Shown: positions 26,597 to 35,754 of the stretch, in pieces
How positions within the stretch are numbered: the stretch's first letter is position 1
Layout: each line of letters opens with the position of its first letter
NCBI GenBank assembly: GCA_963732335.1
Contig: CAVSZO010000005.1
Coordinates: 279,664 to 343,663 of the forward strand
From: Desertimonas sp963732335
GTDB taxonomy: Bacteria; Actinomycetota; Acidimicrobiia; Acidimicrobiales; Ilumatobacteraceae
Direction of reading: 5' to 3'
Length of the DNA stretch: 64,000 nucleotides
Notes under the pieces: generated by a model
The model's database searches: none
Seen by the model: the letters and a program-made list of their open reading frames with translations, nothing else
Told to the model about the DNA's origin: nothing
Made by a program: the position numbers and the translations under genes

Positions 26597-27518
26597 AGTG
26601 CACCCGCCGGCCGATGCCGCGCGAGCTGGAGCACCGACAGACCGAGCAGCACGACGAACAGCAGCACCGCGACCGCGGCCTGCAGCCCGTCGTTGTTGCT
26701 GATGATCGACGTCGCTGCCGTAGATGAGGTACGTGAGCGTCGTCGTCGAGTCCTCGGCCGCGGGCCGCCGTCGGTGAGCAGGTCGATCTCGCCGTAGGCC
26801 TGGAACGCCCGCGTCGGTGAGCACGATCACGACGAACAGCAGCGTCGGCCCGAGCAACGGCAGCGTGATCGCTCCAGAAGCGTCGGATGCCGCCGGCGCC
26901 GTCGACGACCGCCGCCTCGTGCAGGTCGCGCGGGATGCCCTGCAGGCCGGCGGTGACGAGGATGAACGTGAACCCGAGGCTCGGCCCAGACGCTCGACAC
27001 GGCGACCGACGGCAGCGCCGTGCCCGGGTCGCGCAGCAGCCCGGGCTGCTTGACGACGGGGAACAGGTCGCTCGAACCAGCCGACGTTGGCGAGCACGCC
27101 GACTCGGGCTGCGAGCAGGAACACCACATCAGGCTGGCCACGGCGACCGACGTGGCGACCGTCGAGGAGAAGATCGCCCGGAACACGCCGATGCCGCGCA
27201 GGTACTTGTCGGCGAGCACGGCCAGGCCGACGCCGAGCGCGAGCCCGAGCGGCACCGTGATCAGGGCGAACTTGAACGTGACCCACGACGGCGTGCTGGA
27301 ACTCGTTGCTGCGGAACACGTCGACGTACTGGTCCCAGCCGTTCGACCGGCAGTTGTCGCCCTGGGCGTCGCAGCGCTGCTGGCCGAGCCAGATCGCCCG
27401 GCCGAGCGGGTAGAGCACGAACACCGACGAGGATCACCAGCGACGGCAGCAGCATCAACAGCCGCCGCCGGCAGGTCCACGCCACCGTCGACGTCGCTGC
27501 CGGACCGACGTCGGCCAC
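26593..27518 (-). CDS. Sugar ABC transporter permease, MalF/UgpA type (heavily frameshifted)
   Basis: First gene of the importer operon. ATG 27518 reads MADVGPAATSTVAWTCRRRL, then a membrane segment LLMLLPSLVILVG. YPLGRAIWLG, NEFQHA, KFALITVPLGLALGVGLAVL, LRGIGVFRAIFSSTVATSVA and VASLMW are typical of UgpA-like permeases. The 3' end near the second permease start is approximate. No ATPase gene is in the operon, so a shared MsmK/UgpC-type ATPase elsewhere is implied. Confidence 0.75.
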
Positions 27519-27608
27519 GACGCGAGCGAGACCGGCACGTCACGGCGCGACGCAGTACGCGACGCCCGACGGATCCGTCGGCGCATCAGAGCGCACGTAG
27601 ATTCCGCG

Positions 27609-27791
27609 GTGATCGCGCCGAGCCCGGCAGCCGGCGACGCGACCGTCGACCTCGACCGGGTCGCCGGCGACCTCGCTGACGTCGAGCGCGCCCTCGACGC
27701 CTCGACGACGGCACGTACTGGACCGACGAGGTCACCGGGGAGCCGCTCCCCGACGAGCTGCTCGCCGACGACCCGACGGCGCGCCGCGTGA
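27609..27791 (+). CDS. Small DksA/TraR-like protein without zinc cysteines (frameshifted)
   Basis: About 60 residues. GTG 27609 reads IAPSPAAGDATVDLDRVAGD and LADVERALDA, then, after a one-base correction near 27706, LDDGTYWTDEVTGEPLPDEL and LADDPTARR. The helix followed by G-T-Y-x-x-x-x-x-T-G-E-P-I/L-P is the DksA/TraR pattern, but the C-x-x-C positions are Trp/Thr/Asp and Pro, so no zinc site remains. A second compensating error would give the stop at 27789-27791. It lies 48 bp before the ABC1-kinase gene and may be co-transcribed. Confidence 0.55.
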   Translation: MIAPSPAAGDATVDLDRVAGDLADVERALDASTTARTGPTRSPGSRSPTSCSPTTRRRAA

Positions 27792-27838
27792 CGACGTCCC
27801 GACCGAGTCGACCGGCGCAAGCGACCGCCGCCGGACGC

Positions 27839-29271
27839 ATGAAGCCGTCCCGTCTCGCGGCGCTCGTCGCCGGCGTGCTCGGCGTCGGTGCGCTCGCTGC
27901 GGCGGCGCAGACGAAGCTCGGCGACGCTGCTCACCTGGCGGTCACGGCGGATGTGGAAGCTGACGGCGCGCAACGCCGGCCGCTTCGCCGGGATCAGTGC
28001 GCGCCGCGATCGTCACGCCGGCCGAGCGGCGCGCCGAGCTCGACGAGCAGTTCGCGATCCGCACCGCCGAGGACGTCGCCAAGGAGCTCGGCGAGATGAA
28101 GGGCGTGCTGATGAAGGCCGGCCAGCTGGTCAGCTTCATCGTCGAGGCGCTGCCCGAGGAGGCCCAGCAGGCGCTCGCCACGCTGCAGGCCGACGCCGCG
28201 CCGATGGCGCCGTCGCTCGCCGCCGAGCGTGGTCGCGGTCGGAGCTCGGGCGCCGACCCGGAGCGGGTGTTCTCGACGTGGGGCGACATGCCCGTCGCCG
28301 CGGCGAGCATCGGCCAGGTCCACCGGGCGGCCACGCGCGACGGCCGCGACGTCGCCGTCAAGGTGCAGTACCCCGGCGTCAGCGAGGCGATCGAGGAGGA
28401 CCTCGACGCCGCCGAGGTGATGTACGCCATGTTCTCGGCGATGATGCTCAAGGGGCTCGACGCCAAGGCGCTCGTCGACGAGCTGCGCGCCCGGATGCGC
28501 GAGGAGCTCGACTACCGAGCTCGAGGCCGCGCAACATCGCCGAGTTCGCCACGCGCTTCGCCGGCCACCCGTGGGTGCGCATCCCCACGCTGGTCCCGGA
28601 GTTCTCGACCGAAGGTGCTCACGACCGAGTGGATCGACGGGCATGTCGTTGGACGAGTTCCTCGCCCGCGAGCGGCACCGACCAAGCAGCGCGCGGCCGA
28701 GGTGATCTGGCGGTTCGCCCAGCACGCCGTTCTCCGCGTCGGCGTGTTCAACGGCGACCCGCACCCGGGCAACTACAGGTTCCACCACGACGGCAGCGTC
28801 ACGTTCCTCGACTTCGGCCTCGTGAAGCGGTGGGACGCCGGGCGAGTGGGAGCGCCTCGAGCCGACGCTGGACGCGATCGTCGTCGACCGCGACCCGGAC
28901 GAGCTCGTCGCGGCGATGGAGGCGGCCGGCTTCCTCGCGCCCGGCCACGGGCTCGACGCCGAGCTGGTGTACGAGTACGTGTCGACGCCCGTACACGCCG
29001 TACCTCATCGACGAGTTCACGTTCACGCGCGAGTGGATGCGCGACACGCTCGGGCGGATCTTCGACATCGCGGGCCCGCACGCCGACGTGATCGCCCAGC
29101 TCAACATGCCGCCGAGCTTCGTGATCCTCGACCGCGTCGTGTGGGGCGTCAGCGCGATCCTCGGCAAGCTCGAGGCGACCGGCCCGTGGCGGGCAGATGC
29201 TGCTCGAGTACCGCACCGGCGGCGCGCCGGCCACCGAGCTCGGCGCCGCCGAGCTGGGCTGGCGCTCGTGA
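27839..29271 (+). CDS. ABC1/UbiB-family atypical kinase (frameshifted)
   Basis: UbiB/ADCK-type protein-kinase-like ATPase linked to isoprenoid-quinone metabolism in characterised members. ATG 27839 gives MKPSRLAALVAGVLGVGALA, then the KxGQ motif in LMKAGQLVSFIVEALPEE, the Ala-rich nucleotide loop AAASIGQVHRAA, the VAVKVQYPGV Lys, the catalytic GVFNGDPHPGNY and the metal-binding LDFGLVK. All key motifs are retained across the frames. Frameshifts near 27953, 28000, 28230, 28525, 28610-28680, 28850, 28990 and 29190. Its stop overlaps the start of the next gene (GTGA). Confidence 0.86.
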
Positions 29272-29713
29272 GCCGAGACGATCGACGATCTCGGGACCCG
29301 ACGGCCGACGTGCGGCGCTGGATCGGGTTGGAGGAGCTGCTCTTCGAGACCCTCGGCCGGTGGGCGCGCGAGTCTGCCGGAGCCTCCCGTCAAGCGGGTG
29401 ATGGCGACGTGGTGCCACCGGCACGCCTGGCACGCCGACCTCTGGCGGGGGCGCCTGCCCGTCATTCCGAACCACCACGCCGATGACGAAGGCGATGCGT
29501 GGCTCAGCCCGCTTCGCGACTCGCTCGCTCGCGTTGGTTCGACGGGCGACGCGATCGCCGTGCTGTTCGGGCCGGTGTTGCAGGCTCTGGAGGACGCCGT
29601 GAACGAGCACCGCGACGCCATCGACCCGCGGTCGACGGGCCGACGGCGCGCGCATCCTCGATCTCGTGTCCGCCGATCTCGACGACGAACGAGGCGATCT
29701 CGCCGAACTCTGA
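29268..29713 (+). CDS. Conserved hypothetical protein downstream of ABC1 kinase (frameshifted)
   Basis: About 147 residues after two single-base corrections (near 29380 and 29635). The product reads RRWIGLEELLFETLGRWARE, VMATWCHRHAWHADLWRGRL, VIPNHHADDEGDAWL and LFGPVLQALEDAVNEHRDAI, ending DLVSADLDDERGDLAEL. The helical pattern with paired His/Trp residues (CHRHAWHADLW) suggests an all-helical, possibly metal-binding fold. I do not recognise a named family. GTG 29268 overlaps the kinase stop, so the two are likely coupled. Confidence 0.55.
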
Positions 29714-29743
29714 CCGCCCGCAGCGGTTCGCCGCTGTTTCCGG

Positions 29744-30417
29744 TCAGACTTCTCGACGGTTGGCTCCGATCATCGGTCGCCGCCAGACAAACCGCGCCGA
29801 CGCCTGCGGCGGCGGCCACCGGCCCTCGCGGCTGTAGGCCCACCACTCGAACGGGTTGCGGTAGTACCCGAACGCGTCGACGACCTGGCCGAGGCTGTCG
29901 CGGCGGACGTCGCGCGAGCCACACGATCACGCCGGCGGCGGCGCCGATGACCACCACGCGCCGTACACGAGCGGGAAGAGCGGACCGAACCAGCGCGCCT
30001 GCCAGACGTGGACGTGCTCGTGGTCGTTCGACGATGCGCTGCCGGTTCGCGAGGTCGCGCCCTCGGCCCGGCGCCGTTGACGACGTTGCCGACGGTGAGC
30101 ATGAACCCGCGGCGGAACGTGTAGCCGCGCTCGTACACGTGCCGGTTCCGCCGCTCGCTCAGCTCGGTCACGTAGTTGCCGCGCGTTCGCTGCAACGCGG
30201 CAACCGTGTGGGCGACCAGCGCCGCCGGCCGTCGTCACGAGCGCCCAGGTCGAGTCGAGCACGAACGCCAGCCAGCCGGCGACCGAGCGCCAGCCGTACA
30301 TCCGCCGCCAGCCGGCGATCGCGCCGTTCGAGCACCCACGAGGGCGGCCGCCACGGTCAGATCGACGATCGTCCACGCCGCACCGGCGACCGCCGCTCCG
30401 GACGCGGCCGTCACCAC
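29744..30417 (-). CDS. Membrane protein with HEHVHVWQ motif (frameshifted)
   Basis: GTG 30417 gives VTAASGAAVAGAAWTIVDLT, a first membrane segment, then YGWRSVAGWLAFVLDSTWAL, NYVTELSERRNRHVYERGYT and FMLTVGNVVNGAG. After a frame change comes HEHVHVWQARWFGPLFPLVY, then a further membrane segment and a C-terminus SREGRWPP ... PMIGANREV. HEHVH resembles a metal-binding H-E-x-x-H helix with the spacing H-E-x-V-H. The function is unknown; a membrane peptidase-like or metal-dependent role is inference. Frameshifts near 30325, 30215, 30040 and 29900. Confidence 0.55.
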
Positions 30418-30463
30418 CGACTCGGCAGGACACTGATCGTCGGCCGCCTCGCGGCGGCCGCGG

Positions 30464-31305
30464 TCAACGCTGCTGGAGCTTGGAGAGCAGCCGCAGCATC
30501 TCCAGGTACAGCCAGACGACCGTGACGAGAAGACCGAATGCGGCGTACCACTCGAAATCCTTCGAGAGGCCCATCTTCGATGCCCTTCTCGATCATGTCG
30601 AAGCGCAGCGCGAAGTTGAGCGCGGCGAGCGCCGACACGCCGACGCTGAACAGGATTCCGATGGCATTGGGCTGGTCGAAGAATGCGATCGAGCCGCCGA
30701 AGATGTGGACGACGAAGGACAGGAGGTAGAACGCCATCACGCCCAGCGTGGCGAACACCACGACCTGGCGGAACCGCTCGGTGACCTTGATGATCCTCGT
30801 TCGGTAGAGGAACAGCATCACGAAGAACACACCGAGCGTCGCCCCGACCGCCTGGAGGACGATGCCGTCCTGGAACGACTCGTACGCCTTGGAGATCGCA
30901 CCGACCGCGAATCCCTCGGCGATCGCGTACACCGGGGCGAGGAACTTGGCCAGGTGCGGCCTGAACATCAGGGCGAACACGATGCCGATGCCGACGACGA
31001 CGCCGACCATGGCGAGCGACGGGAACTGGATCTCGACCTGGCCGTCAGGCCCGCGCCTCTCGTCGACCGCCAGCCAACCGACGATGGCCGAGGCGAGCAT
31101 CAGCACGACCAACACGGACGTCGCCGTGATCACTGCCCTGGAGCGTCATCGCGCCCTTCCAGGTGGACACCGGGCCGTCGCTGGCCGGCACGCCAGGCAC
31201 CGACGGTGGTGCCCAGACCTGACCGCCGGGGCTCGGCGCCTCGGGCGCGGCCCAACCGGCGCGGGCCGCCTCGAGGGTCTTGTCGTTCAGAATCGGATCT
31301 GCCAT
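30464..31305 (-). CDS. Bax inhibitor-1 (BI-1/YccA) family membrane protein (two frameshifts)
   Basis: Seven-helix membrane protein of the TMBIM/BI-1 superfamily. MADPILNDKTLEAARAGWAA starts at 31305; removing one extra base near 31137 joins MTLQ to AVITATSVLVVLMLASAIVG. The core has LAKFLAPVYAIAEGFAVGAI and YESFQDGIVLQAVGATLGVF. A second extra base near 30581, once removed, restores the family C-terminus KGSKMGLSKDFEWYAAFGLL and LRLLSKLQQR with stop 30464-30466. Some relatives conduct calcium; the bacterial role is unclear. Confidence 0.88.
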
Positions 31306-31589
31306 CACCACTCCAGTCGTGGGCCGGCGCGTTCCGCACACCGGCTGATGGCTCGATGGTACTGCCGTTGTGGACAACGGTGACCGGCAGCTCCTCGTCC
31401 CCGTCCGCGTCATCCGAGGACGCCGCCCGACTTCTGATGGTGGATCTGACAACGCGGCGAATTGTGTTGGGCACTCAGCCTCGCTCGGTATCGTGACGGC
31501 AGCTTTCGCCCATCTGGGCGGGAGAACGCTCGAAGACACCACCTCTGGTTGCCTCGGCGGCCGTCGGTGGATTGGACAAGGGAGCCATA

Positions 31590-32528
31590 GTGGCGAAAGA
31601 TCGCGTTGACCGCGATGACGAAGATCTGGTTCGTCTGTACCTGACCGACATCGGGCAGTACACACTTCTGACGAAGGACGACGAGGTCCGACTCGCGAAG
31701 GCGATCGAAGCGGGCAAGGAAGCGATCGAGTCGCTCGACGCCGGTGGCAAGGACGTCACCGCGCCGAGGCGGCGCGAGCTGCGCCGCACCGCTCGCCAGG
31801 GCGAGGAAGCCGAGCGCCAGTTCGTGCAGTCGAACCTGCGCCTCGTGGTGTCGATCGCCAAGAAGTACCAGGCTTCTGGCCTGCCGCTCCTCGACCTCAT
31901 CCAGGAGGGCAACCTCGGCCTGATGCACGCCGTCGAGAAGTTCGACTGGCGCAAGGGGTTCAAGTTCTCGACCTACGCCACGTGGTGGATCCGTCAGGCG
32001 ATCACCCGCGGCATCGCCAACACCGGGCGCACGATCCGCCTGCCGGTCCACGCCGGCGACACCCTGGCCCGGTTGCAGAAGGCCCGCTCACGCCTCGAGC
32101 TGAAGTACGGGCGCCCGGCGACGCTCGCCGAGCTGGCCCGTGAGGTCGAGATGCCGGAGGACAAGGTCACCGAGGCGCTGCGCTTCGCGGCCGAGCCGCT
32201 CTCGCTGTCCGAGCCGCTCCGCGAGGACGGCGACGCCGAGCTCGGCGATGTCGTCGAGGACCGCTCGGCCGAGTCGCCGTTCGAGGTGGCCGCGACGGCG
32301 CTGCTCCCCGAGGAGATCGCCCGCCTGCTCGCCCCGCTCGACGACCGCGAGCGCGAGATCCTCAAGCTCCGCTTCGGGCTCGACCGCGGCGAGCCACGCA
32401 CGCTCGAGGAGGTCGGCGAGCACTTCAACCTCACCCGCGAGCGCATCCGCCAGATCGAGGCCCGCGCGATGAGCAAGCTGCGCCACCCGTCGAGCGACAC
32501 CGGCGCCCGCGACCTGCTCGCCGTCTGA
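31590..32528 (+). CDS. RNA polymerase sigma-70 family factor (group 1/2, SigB-like)
   Basis: A 312-residue sigma factor with regions 1.2 (DDEDLVRLYLTDIGQYTLLT), 2 (QSNLRLVVSIAKKYQASGLP, DLIQEGNLGLMHAVEKFDW, FSTYATWWIRQAITRGIAN), 3 (RLPVHAGDTLARLQKA) and 4.2 (TLEEVGEHFNLTRERIRQIE). The short N-terminus without an extended region 1.1 suggests a group 2 or short principal-like factor. GTG 31590 is chosen because AAGGGAG lies at 31578-31584; an in-frame TTG at 31572 precedes that site. The frame is intact. No anti-sigma gene is adjacent. Confidence 0.92.
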   Translation: MAKDRVDRDDEDLVRLYLTDIGQYTLLTKDDEVRLAKAIEAGKEAIESLDAGGKDVTAPRRRELRRTARQGEEAERQFVQSNLRLVVSIAKKYQASGLPLLDLIQEGNLGLMHAVEKFDWRKGFKFSTYATWWIRQAITRGIANTGRTIRLPVHAGDTLARLQKARSRLELKYGRPATLAELAREVEMPEDKVTEALRFAAEPLSLSEPLREDGDAELGDVVEDRSAESPFEVAATALLPEEIARLLAPLDDREREILKLRFGLDRGEPRTLEEVGEHFNLTRERIRQIEARAMSKLRHPSSDTGARDLLAV

Positions 32529-32557
32529 CCCGTCCTCAGATCTGGGCGGGGTTCCTC

Positions 32558-33064
32558 TCAGTCCAGGATCTGGGCGGGATCTCTCGCAACAGTTGCGACG
32601 ATTCCCGCCCAGTTCTCTGATGGCGGTGGGAACGGGCGGCGGAACGTGAACGCGAACGGGCTCGGCCCGTCGTGCGCGATCACGTCGAGGCGCTCGAACG
32701 CCTCGGCGATCGTCGGGGTGTGCCCGGCGGGCACCCACCACAGCGCGAGATAGGCGGTGGCGTACTTCTCGAACCACTCGCGCCGCCGGCGCATGAAGCC
32801 GGTGTGGTCCGAGCGGTACACGTAGTCGCCGAGCGCCTCGATCGACTCCCACACCGACATGTTGATGGCCACGAGCTCGTCGTCCTCGACCGGGTGGATG
32901 TCGGTGGCGTTGCCGCCGTCGCCCTGCAGCCGCCACACGAACCCCGGGGCCTCGTCGGCGAGCGCGTTGATCCGATCGAGCGCACCTTTGAACTCGGCGA
33001 TCATCGGGTCGTCGATCGGCGCCCGCAACCGCCCCACGTTCACCTGCGCCAGATGCCAATCCAT
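32558..33064 (-). CDS. DUF3291 domain-containing protein
   Basis: A 168-residue protein, intact. MDWHLAQVNVGRLRAPIDDP opens the family pattern, followed by GFVWRLQGDGGNATDIHP, MSVWESIEALGDYVYRSDHT and LWWVPAGHTPTIAEAFERLD. DUF3291 has a ferredoxin-like (dimeric alpha/beta barrel) appearance and no proven function. The last codons lie inside an extended hairpin (32570-32612) shared with the convergent sigma gene. Confidence 0.85.
   Translation of the reverse strand: MDWHLAQVNVGRLRAPIDDPMIAEFKGALDRINALADEAPGFVWRLQGDGGNATDIHPVEDDELVAINMSVWESIEALGDYVYRSDHTGFMRRRREWFEKYATAYLALWWVPAGHTPTIAEAFERLDVIAHDGPSPFAFTFRRPFPPPSENWAGIVATVARDPAQILD
32570..32612. terminator. Nested hairpin between convergent sigma-factor and DUF3291 genes
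   Basis: Arms CTGGGCGGGA (32570-32579) and TCCCGCCCAG (32603-32612) enclose a second perfect stem TCGCAAC-A-GTTGCGA (32584-32598). ATCTGGGCGGG also occurs 30 bp earlier (about 32540). It lies within the DUF3291 3' coding end and 42 bp past the sigma stop, so it could terminate the sigma transcript. Confidence 0.45.
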
Positions 33065-33084
33065 TCGCTCATGGTGCCACAGCG

Positions 33085-34242
33085 TCAATCCTCGTCCGCG
33101 GCCAGCGACGTCGGCGAGGGGCGCACGAACTGCACGAGCCGCTGGAGAGCGGACGTTGCCTTGGCCACCGTCCGGGAACGTACCCGGAAGCGGATCGAGC
33201 GGTCCGACGACCACGGAGCGTAGGGCGCCACGAAGAATCCGGCGAGCGTGACGAGAACCGTGTCGTAGTTGACCCGCCAGCCCGCGGAAGTCTCGCCACG
33301 CCTGATCGAGGTCGGCCTTGAGCGGGACGCCGGCGGCGGCCATCTCGTCGGCATGCCGCGTCGAACTCCTCGCGGGCGATGCTGATCGGGTCCGTCGGTG
33401 CTGGGTCCGGGTCGTGCTCGACGCCGAAGAAGTCGGCGATGTGCCGGAGTGCGAGGTAGCCGGAACGCAGGCAGAGCGCGGCATAGGGAACCGGAGGCGC
33501 GTCGACCGTCGACAGCTGCAACGCGGCGGCGTCGAGCACCGCCCCGGATGCCGTGAGCCAGTGCCGGTGCGGCTGCGGCGAGCGGAAGAACGGGAGTGAA
33601 CCCTGGGACGTGTGCGACTCCTCGACGTCGGCGAACCACCCCTCCCATTGCCGGAACAGGTCGCTCGTCTGGTCCCCCGACAGATCGATCCGGTGCTGCC
33701 GCACGATCAACTTGACCGCCGTCGGCGGGTTGCCGGCCGCGCACCTGCAGCATCGACACCATCAGCTCGCGACGCTGGAACGCGGCGTAGATCGACGGCA
33801 GGAACGAGATCAGCAGGGCGACGAGTCCGAGCCCGACGACCGCCTCACCGACGGCCGCGATGTCAGTCGGCAGGTCACGAGGCGGTGCGAAACCGAGCGT
33901 CGTGAACGACGAACCGCTGGTGACGAACGCCTGGCGGAGCGGATCGACCCCGAGGCCCCAGAACACGAGCGTGAACGCGAGGATCTCGCACATCGCCCAG
34001 GTTCCTGCGAGCAGCATCAGCCCGAACGGCGCGTAGGTCGCCATCACCCGGTCCCGCTCGTCGTAGCTGCGCTTGTCCTTGGCCATCACGTCGTACACCC
34101 GGCGCAGCCCGAGGAACACGGCCCGGGTCAGCGGGACGACGGTCGACCGCGGCAGCACGACGGTGCGGATCGCCGACCGCAGCACCCCGAGCGCGAGAAC
34201 CAGGCCGACCACCACCGATGCTGCACGAGCGACGCCGACCAC
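33085..34242 (-). CDS. Ion-channel-like two-helix membrane protein with cytoplasmic domain (frameshifted)
   Basis: ATG 34242 begins MVGVARAASVVVGLVLALGV. Membrane segments MLLAGTWAMCEILAFTLVFW and VGEAVVGLGLVALLISFLP flank a re-entrant pore-like stretch FVTSGSSFTTLGFA, resembling the selectivity-filter region of K+ channel-type proteins (T-T-L-G-F in place of T-V-G-Y-G). A soluble C-terminal domain includes VRQHRIDLSGDQTSDLFRQW and FFGVEHDPDPAPTDPISIA, ending FVRPSPTSLAADED. Frameshifts near 33740, 33355 and 33280. Ion selectivity cannot be assigned. Confidence 0.65.
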   Translation of the reverse strand: MVGVARAASVVVGLVLALGVLRSAIRTVVLPRSTVVPLTRAVFLGLRRVYDVMAKDKRSYDERDRVMATYAPFGLMLLAGTWAMCEILAFTLVFWGLGVDPLRQAFVTSGSSFTTLGFAPPRDLPTDIAAVGEAVVGLGLVALLISFLPSIYAAFQRRELMVSMLQVRGRQPADGGQVDRAAAPDRSVGGPDERPVPAMGGVVRRRRGVAHVPGFTPVLPLAAAAPALAHGIRGGARRRRVAAVDGRRASGSLCRALPAFRLPRTPAHRRLLRRRARPGPSTDGPDQHRPRGVRRGMPTRWPPPASRSRPTSIRRGETSAGWRVNYDTVLVTLAGFFVAPYAPWSSDRSIRFRVRSRTVAKATSALQRLVQFVRPSPTSLAADED

Positions 34243-34320
34243 CGGCGCAGCCTATGGAGCCGGCGCGCCGACGCGATATCCGCCGGAGAACATCGCGGCG
34301 ACCGTGCAACGATCGTTTCC

Positions 34321-35548
34321 ATGATCGAGATCCGAAAGACCGCGCCGGAGGAGTACCGCGCGGCGAACGCGACGGTCGGCATCGCGCTGCTTCACGCGCC
34401 GGCCAACGACGAGGACTGGGGCAAGGCGCACGTCATCCCCTCGTGGGACGAGTCGGACACGCTGTCGGCGTGGGACCGCGACCGCTGTGTCGGCCACGTC
34501 GGCGGCTATCGGTTCGACACGCTGGTTCCCGGCGGCACGTGGCTGCCCACGAACGGCGTCACACGCGTTGGCGTGCTCGGCACCCACCGCCGTCAGGGAC
34601 TGCTCCGGCGGATGATGACCCAACTGCTCGTCGAGGGCGCCGAGCGGGGACAGGTGCTCGCCAGCCTCCGCGCCAGCGAGACCGCGATCTACCAACGATT
34701 CGGGTTCGGCCTAGCCGGCGAGTGCGCGGAGGCCAGCATCGTCCCAGCGAGGGCGCTGCCGATCCGGGGTGCCGCGACGGCCGGTTCGTTTCGGTTGCTG
34801 GAGCCCGACGAGATCATCGCGACGGTGAAGCCGATCTACGCACGCGCCGCGGCTCGACCCGGCGTGATCTCCCGCCCGGACTGGATGTGGCAGCGCTACT
34901 TCAGCAACGCCACGGAGCTCGGCGGCGACGGCGAGTTCGTCGTCGTCCACACGTCGAGTGATGGCGTCGACGACGGCTTCGTGCATTACATGCTGAAGTG
35001 GAAGACGGCCAACTTCACCGAGGCCCAGGGCGAGGGCGAGGTCTACGACCTGTGGGGCACCGATCCCTCGATCGAGCTCGCGCTGTGGGACTTCCTCTGC
35101 AACGTCGACCTCGTCCGGGAGTGGTACCTCGAGCGACCGGTCGACGACGTCGCCCAGCTGGCGTTTGCCGACCGCCGCTCGTACCGGATCAAGCACATCT
35201 GGGACGAGCAGTGGCTGCGAATCCTGGACGTCGACGCCGCGCTCGCCGCTCGCTCGTACGCCGACCACCAGGCGGCATTCACGGTCGCGGTGGCCGACGA
35301 CCTGCTGCCCGCCAACCACGGGGTCTGGGAGATCTCGGCCGCCGGCGCCAAGCGCACGTCAGCCGACGCCGCTGACGCTGACCTTTCCGTCGATGTCGGC
35401 GCACTCTCCGCGGTCTACCTCGGTGGGCCGAAGTGGACGCTGCTCGCCGACGCCACCAGGGTCGAGGTCCGAGACGCCGCGGCGCTCCGGACCGCCGACG
35501 CCCTGTTCGCGGTTCCCGCGCGCGCCGTACTGCTGCAGCGGGTTCTGA
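34321..35548 (+). CDS. Eis-like GNAT acetyltransferase with SCP2-type C-terminal domain (one frameshift)
   Basis: Cytosolic acetyltransferase of the Eis family, whose mycobacterial member acetylates aminoglycosides and host proteins. About 409 residues: N-terminal GNAT domain with VGVLGTHRRQGLLRRMMTQL (acetyl-CoA loop R-x-x-G-L), ASLRASETAIYQRFGFGLAG, a second GNAT-like half, and an SCP2-like C-terminal domain (AVYLGGPKWTLLADATRVEV). Removing one extra base near 35518 gives the end PRAPYCCSGF and stop 35546-35548; the free C-terminal Phe is characteristic of Eis. A terminator hairpin follows two bases later. Drug acetylation here is not shown. Confidence 0.86.
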
Positions 35549-35549
35549 C

Positions 35550-35578
35550 GAGGGGGAGGGCCAAAGCCCCTCCCCCTC
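35550..35578 (+). terminator. Terminator hairpin after the Eis-like gene
   Basis: Perfect 11-bp stem GAGGGGGAGGG (35550-35560) / CCCTCCCCCTC (35568-35578) with a 7-nt loop, immediately after the stop. The T-run is missing, as is usual in high-GC actinobacteria. It is followed by repeat copy A. Confidence 0.7.
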
Positions 35579-35592
35579 GGACCCCCTCCGTC

Positions 35593-35657
35593 GTGGCGCT
35601 CCGGATGGGCAGCAAAGCCTGCCCATCCTCCGCACCGAAATCCCTCACTACGGTCAG
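35593..35657 (+). repeat. Palindromic 3' repeat family, copy A
   Basis: Starts GTGGCGCTCCGGATGGGC, then AGCAAAGC, then GCCCATCCTCCGCAC, so the centre is self-complementary (GGATGGGC / GCCCATCC). It shares the order of these blocks with copies at 58474-58537 and 62243-62303. It sits 45 bp past the Eis-like stop in the sense orientation. Confidence 0.65.
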
Positions 35658-35754
35658 TGTGGGTCACGGCGTACCGCAGGCTCACGACCCCACTGCCCCC
35701 GGGGCTGAGGCGAGAACTCGAACGGCAACCTTTGGTTGCCTTCCGAAGCTGAGG

